Shown: one piece after another, positions 7,329-9,497 of the stretch
Layout: each line of letters starts with the position of its first letter
Numbering within the stretch: position 1 is the first letter of the stretch
Assembly: GCA_001303705.1 (NCBI GenBank)
Contig: LJUI01000109.1
Span: 1 to 9,497 of the forward strand
Source: a candidate division TA06 bacterium SM23_40
GTDB lineage: Bacteria; LJUI01; SM1-40
Length of the DNA stretch: 9,497 bases
Direction of reading: 5' to 3'
Position numbers and translations under genes: made by a program
Notes under the pieces: generated by a model
Database searches by the model: none
What the model saw: only the letters and a program-made list of their open reading frames with translations
What the model was told of the DNA's origin: nothing

Positions 7329-7745
7329 ATGGCGAACGAGGAACTCGAACCGATCATCATCGCCTTCTGCTGTAACTGGTGTTCGTACGCAGGGGCCGAT
7401 CTTGCAGGTGTGTCCCGAGTTCAATATCCTACGAATCTGCGGATCATCCGGGTCATGTGCTCCGGGATGGTGCATCCGAACCTGGTCATCGACGCGCTCA
7501 CGAAAGGCGCCGATGGCGTCTTGATTTTGGGCTGTCATCCCGGAGATTGTCATTACCTCGAAGGCAATTTAAGAGCGGAGGGCCGAAAGGAAGCCATCGA
7601 GCTCATGCTGGAGGATTTCGGCGTGGAGCCCGAGCGATTCAGACTGGAATGGGTGTCGGCGTCCGAGGGTCCGAGGTTCGCCGAGGTGGTTCGGGAGATG
7701 ACCGAGACTGTTCGTGAGCTCGGCCCCAGCCCCTATAAGGCCTGA
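7329..7745 (+). CDS. mvhD: MvhD/FlpD-family hydrogenase-Hdr linker, 2Fe-2S protein
   Basis: This 138-residue protein matches the MvhD family, whose 2Fe-2S cluster passes electrons from the [NiFe] hydrogenase (or a formate dehydrogenase) to HdrA. The diagnostic cysteines are present: FCCNWCSY (Cys14, 15, 18), VMCSGMV (Cys44) and LGCHPGDCHY (Cys69, Cys74). The length is typical of a free-standing MvhD, so it is not fused to HdrA as in some HdrA2 types. It begins 18 bases after hdrA and has AAAGGA 11 bases upstream of its ATG. Its place right after hdrA and before the hydrogenase genes supports an HdrA-MvhD-hydrogenase assembly in the cytoplasm. Confidence 0.95.
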   Translation: MANEELEPIIIAFCCNWCSYAGADLAGVSRVQYPTNLRIIRVMCSGMVHPNLVIDALTKGADGVLILGCHPGDCHYLEGNLRAEGRKEAIELMLEDFGVEPERFRLEWVSASEGPRFAEVVREMTETVRELGPSPYKA

Positions 7746-7810
7746 GGCTCTGGCTGGGCTCCCCCTGTCTGAGGCTTTGGATAGCGGAGATCTTTCAAAG
7801 GATTCGAGAG

Positions 7811-8008
7811 ATGCCAGAGAGAGTGCGGTATTTCGAGGGCAAGAAATACTTCTGGGACGGGGAACAGTACGACAGGGAGGAGAGCGCCAGGGCGAAGGAG
7901 AAGGAATACCGAGGCAAGAGTTTCGATGTGCGCGTCTGGCCGGAGGAGGGTACAGTGCTCCTCTACACGCGGAGGGTCGTTAAGGAGGTGGTAGTCGAGG
8001 GAGGTTGA
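7811..8008 (+). CDS. Small charged protein of unknown function
   Basis: This 65-residue ORF is not one I recognise. It is rich in Glu, Lys and Arg, has no cysteine, and shows no membrane segment or signal peptide. It has several aromatic residues near the N-terminus (RYFEGKKYFWDGEQY). A central charged helix-like stretch (REESARAKEKEYRGK) is followed by an alternating, probably beta-strand tail (VLLYTRRVVKEVVVEG). The start ATG has AAAGGA eight bases upstream, and the gene sits in a 65-base gap after mvhD and 57 bases before the response regulator, on the operon strand. Size and composition would suit a small accessory or subunit-bridging protein, but that is a guess. A longer overlapping frame covering 7714-7983 has a less convincing composition and was not chosen. 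Confidence 0.7.
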   Translation: MPERVRYFEGKKYFWDGEQYDREESARAKEKEYRGKSFDVRVWPEEGTVLLYTRRVVKEVVVEGG

Positions 8009-8065
8009 GAAGAGGGGCTGGGTGGAAGGAGACGTGCGACAGCAACTGCTAGTGGCGCGAGGACA

Positions 8066-8476
8066 ATGAGTAGAGCTCGGATACTAGTCATCGATGATGA
8101 TCCGGATTTCGTGGACGCCACGAAAGCGATCCTCGAGACGGGACAGTACGAGGTGAGCTGCGCTTACAACGAGGACGAGGGGCTGAAACGCTTGGAGGAA
8201 GAGATCCCCGACCTCATCATCTTAGACATCATGATGAGGAGGTTCGCCGAAGGCTTTACCTTCGCACGGGGGATCAGGAAGGATCCACGCTACCAGAGGA
8301 TACCCATCATCGTAGCGACATCGGTACGTGAACAGACGGGGTTCGATTTCCCGGGCGACCCCAAACACCCGAAGTTTTTCCCCATAGACGAATTCATGGA
8401 GAAGCCTCTCGAACCGCAGCTTCTCTTAGAGACAGTCGAGCGGCTACTTGCCGAGAAAGCCGACGATCCTGTGTAG
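8066..8476 (+). CDS. Stand-alone response-regulator receiver protein
   Basis: This 136-residue CheY-like receiver has no output domain. It has the acidic triad ILVIDDDPD (Asp10-12), phospho-acceptor Asp54 in IILDIMM, the conserved Thr/Ser at IIVATS (Thr85) and the lysine at MEKPL (Lys113). The stretch GFDFPGDPKHPKFFP (92-106) lies between the TS motif and the lysine motif and is longer than in CheY. The start has GAGG three bases upstream. It would receive a phosphoryl group from a histidine kinase, but the only kinase-like ATPases in the window (1549-2460 and 3548-4012) lack a histidine phospho-donor domain. Its place between mvhD and the hydrogenase genes suggests a role in controlling the hydrogenase complex by protein contact. 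That is inference. Confidence 0.9.
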   Translation: MSRARILVIDDDPDFVDATKAILETGQYEVSCAYNEDEGLKRLEEEIPDLIILDIMMRRFAEGFTFARGIRKDPRYQRIPIIVATSVREQTGFDFPGDPKHPKFFPIDEFMEKPLEPQLLLETVERLLAEKADDPV

Positions 8477-8497
8477 GTGATCGAGTCTCCGATAGAG

Positions 8498-8506
8498 GGA
8501 GGAGGG
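8498..8506 (+). promoter_or_regulatory. Strong ribosome binding site of the hydrogenase small-subunit gene
   Basis: The purine run GGAGGAGGG ends four bases before ATG 8511, and its GGAGG core is five bases away. It supports 8511 as the native start of the small-subunit gene, and so shows that the main reading frame after 8575 is cut off from its own N-terminus. Confidence 0.8.
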
Positions 8507-8510
8507 TATC

Positions 8511-9429
8511 ATGCCAGTAAAAGTGGCAGAAGAGTGGCTGAACATCTGTGGAGGATGTGAGGTCACGATCCTGGCTCGACTTTGTCCATATGCCCGTGTT
8601 GATGGACCACAAGTACTACGGGCAGACGGGGGAAGGAGAAAAGCTCGAAATCCCCGAGGCGGATGTGGGGATCATCTCCGGAGGTGTCAGGAACGAGAAG
8701 GAGAAGCATGTCACCGAGGAGATGAGGAAGAAGTGCGGCACGCTGATTGCCCTCGGTTCATGTGCGTGCTACGGAGGGATCCCCGCCCTCGCGAACATGT
8801 TCCCTCTGGAGGCCCTGTATCAGAAGGTGTACAGGGAGTCGAAGACGACGGAGCCCGGCGACACTCCTGCGGAGAACATCCCGCCGCTGCTGGACAGGGT
8901 GTACGGCGTCGATGAGATCGTCCCCGTGGATGTCTACATTCCAGGCTGTCCCACAAACCCCGATCTTATTGTCAAGGCACTGACTGCGCTCCTGGAGGGC
9001 AAGTCCTTCAAGCTTCCCGAGCGCAGCGTCTGTGACGAGTGTCCGCTGAAGCGCGAGAAGAAAGCAGCGGGCGGCGCGATCAAGAGGACCCTGGACTCGG
9101 TGGACTTCAAGCTTGGGGAACCCTACGAGCACACAAGGTGCTTCATGGAGCAGGGGTACCTGTGCCTGGGGCCCGTGACTCTGGCAGGCTGTGGCCACAA
9201 GGAGGGAGATAACGGTGTGACCGTCCCGCGTTGTATCAAGGGGCATATGCCGTGTCGTGGGTGTTTCGGTCCGATCCGCAAGGGCGCTAATCCCATGGTC
9301 GACATGATGAGCGCTATCTCATCGATCGGGCTGGACGCCAAGCAGGTAGAGGATAGGCGCGCTCTGTTGAACAGGTACATCGGCGCTCAGAATCGGCTCA
9401 GGCCGCTACCTGAGCGGCCCAAGAGATAG
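8511..9429 (+). CDS. [NiFe] hydrogenase small subunit (MvhG-like), frame broken near 8574
   Basis: Two reading frames together encode one protein. Frame one (8511-8574) gives MPVKVAEEWLNICGGCEV and three more residues, the classic N-terminus with the CxxC pair of the proximal 4Fe-4S cluster. From 8575 another frame continues with LDFVHMPVLMDHKYYGQTG and runs intact to TAG 9427-9429. It contains IALGSCACYGG (8749-8778), IPGCPTNP, CDECP (from 9031) and a cysteine-rich C-terminus (RCFMEQGYLC, AGCGH, MPCRGC) for further 4Fe-4S clusters. The family normally has about a dozen residues (D-x2-E-x-LLDLL type) between CEVTIL and LDFV. These are missing, and the junction needs 3n+2 bases to restore frame. 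A GTG at 8548 could start the second frame but would lack the CxxC. The subunit relays electrons from the NiFe site towards MvhD/HdrA. Either a recent deletion or a sequence/assembly error fits. Confidence 0.85.
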
Positions 9430-9441
9430 GGGGCTGGACAG

Positions 9442-9497
9442 ATGAGAACGATCACGCTTGCTCCAGTAACCAGGATTGAGGGCCACGCCAAGGTTAC
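9442..9497 (+). CDS. [NiFe] hydrogenase large subunit, N-terminal fragment
   Basis: The window ends 18 codons and two bases into this gene. The visible peptide MRTITLAPVTRIEGHAKV contains the PVTRIEGHAK signature near the N-terminus of the catalytic large subunit of group 3 [NiFe] hydrogenases (MvhA, FrhA and HoxH relatives), in which the Glu of RIEGH is highly conserved. The ATG lies 12 bases after the small-subunit stop, with an AGGGGG ribosome binding site eight bases upstream that overlaps that stop codon. The Ni-binding CxxC motifs lie beyond the window. The gene order of small before large subunit and after mvhD supports an MvhA assignment, but the fragment is too short to name a subgroup. 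Confidence 0.85.
   Translation, partial: MRTITLAPVTRIEGHAKV

Noticed and set aside
5973-7553. A 526-codon open frame on the minus strand opposite hdrA and mvhD
   Set aside because: It is fully antisense to two clearly recognised genes, has no recognisable domain, and is rich in His/Arg/Leu as expected for a shadow frame in GC-rich coding DNA.
7714-7983. An 89-codon plus-strand frame across the mvhD end and the small gene
   Set aside because: It overlaps the end of mvhD and most of the 65-residue ORF, has no good ribosome binding site, and its Arg/Gly/Ala-rich translation looks like an out-of-frame reading.
8034-8069. An 11-codon GTG mini-frame whose TGA overlaps the receiver ATG (ATGA), a possible coupling leader
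   Set aside because: The AAGGAG before it is only two bases from the GTG, too close for good initiation, and nothing in the peptide suggests a leader. An 11-codon frame arises easily by chance.
8548-8574. GTG 8548 as the true start of the hydrogenase small subunit
   Set aside because: The first nine residues from this GTG are the out-of-frame reading of the CxxC-coding stretch, and it has no proper ribosome binding site. The real N-terminus is encoded in the 8511 frame.

Overview
The window reads as one continuous plus-strand operon from an anaerobic bacterium and is cut at both ends. Genes are packed head to tail, with gaps from -4 to 65 bases, several have purine-rich Shine-Dalgarno sites, and no terminator or clear internal promoter was seen. 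The sequence is fairly GC-rich. The gene set (HdrA, MvhD, [NiFe] hydrogenase, DRTGG/CBS/PHP/ATPase signalling proteins) is typical of strict anaerobes with flavin-based electron bifurcation, such as Clostridia-like Firmicutes, Chloroflexi/Dehalococcoidia and Desulfobacterota-like groups. The phylum cannot be fixed from the sequence alone.

Layout. Positions 1-1098 hold the 3' part of a GltD/NfnB-like FAD/NAD(P) oxidoreductase. Positions 1099-4012 hold five small putative signalling genes: a DRTGG-domain protein, a protein joining two CBS domains to an RsbW-like ATPase domain, a second DRTGG-domain protein that starts at a GTG overlapping the previous stop, a PHP-domain metal-dependent phosphoesterase, and a GHKL ATPase with no phospho-acceptor histidine domain. 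Positions 4065-7310 encode a 1081-residue HdrA-type electron-bifurcating flavoprotein made of two HdrA-like halves behind a NuoG-like 2Fe-2S/4Fe-4S entry region. Positions 7329-7745 encode MvhD. A 65-residue protein of unknown function and a stand-alone response-regulator receiver follow. The window then enters the Mvh-type [NiFe] hydrogenase: the small subunit at 8511-9429, with a frame break and a missing segment near 8574, and the first 18 codons of the large subunit from 9442.

How the parts probably work together (inference). The [NiFe] hydrogenase passes H2 electrons through MvhD to the FAD of HdrA, which splits them between a low-potential acceptor (ferredoxin) and a second acceptor. 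No HdrB or HdrC is present in the window, so the second acceptor may be NAD(P) through the upstream flavoprotein rather than a heterodisulfide. The DRTGG/CBS-ATPase/PHP/ATPase block resembles the accessory cassette known to me from [FeFe]-hydrogenase operons of clostridia, here attached to a [NiFe]-Hdr system. It could sense adenylate or redox state and adjust the bifurcating complex or its transcription. No signal peptides or membrane segments were seen in any product, so the whole set looks cytoplasmic.
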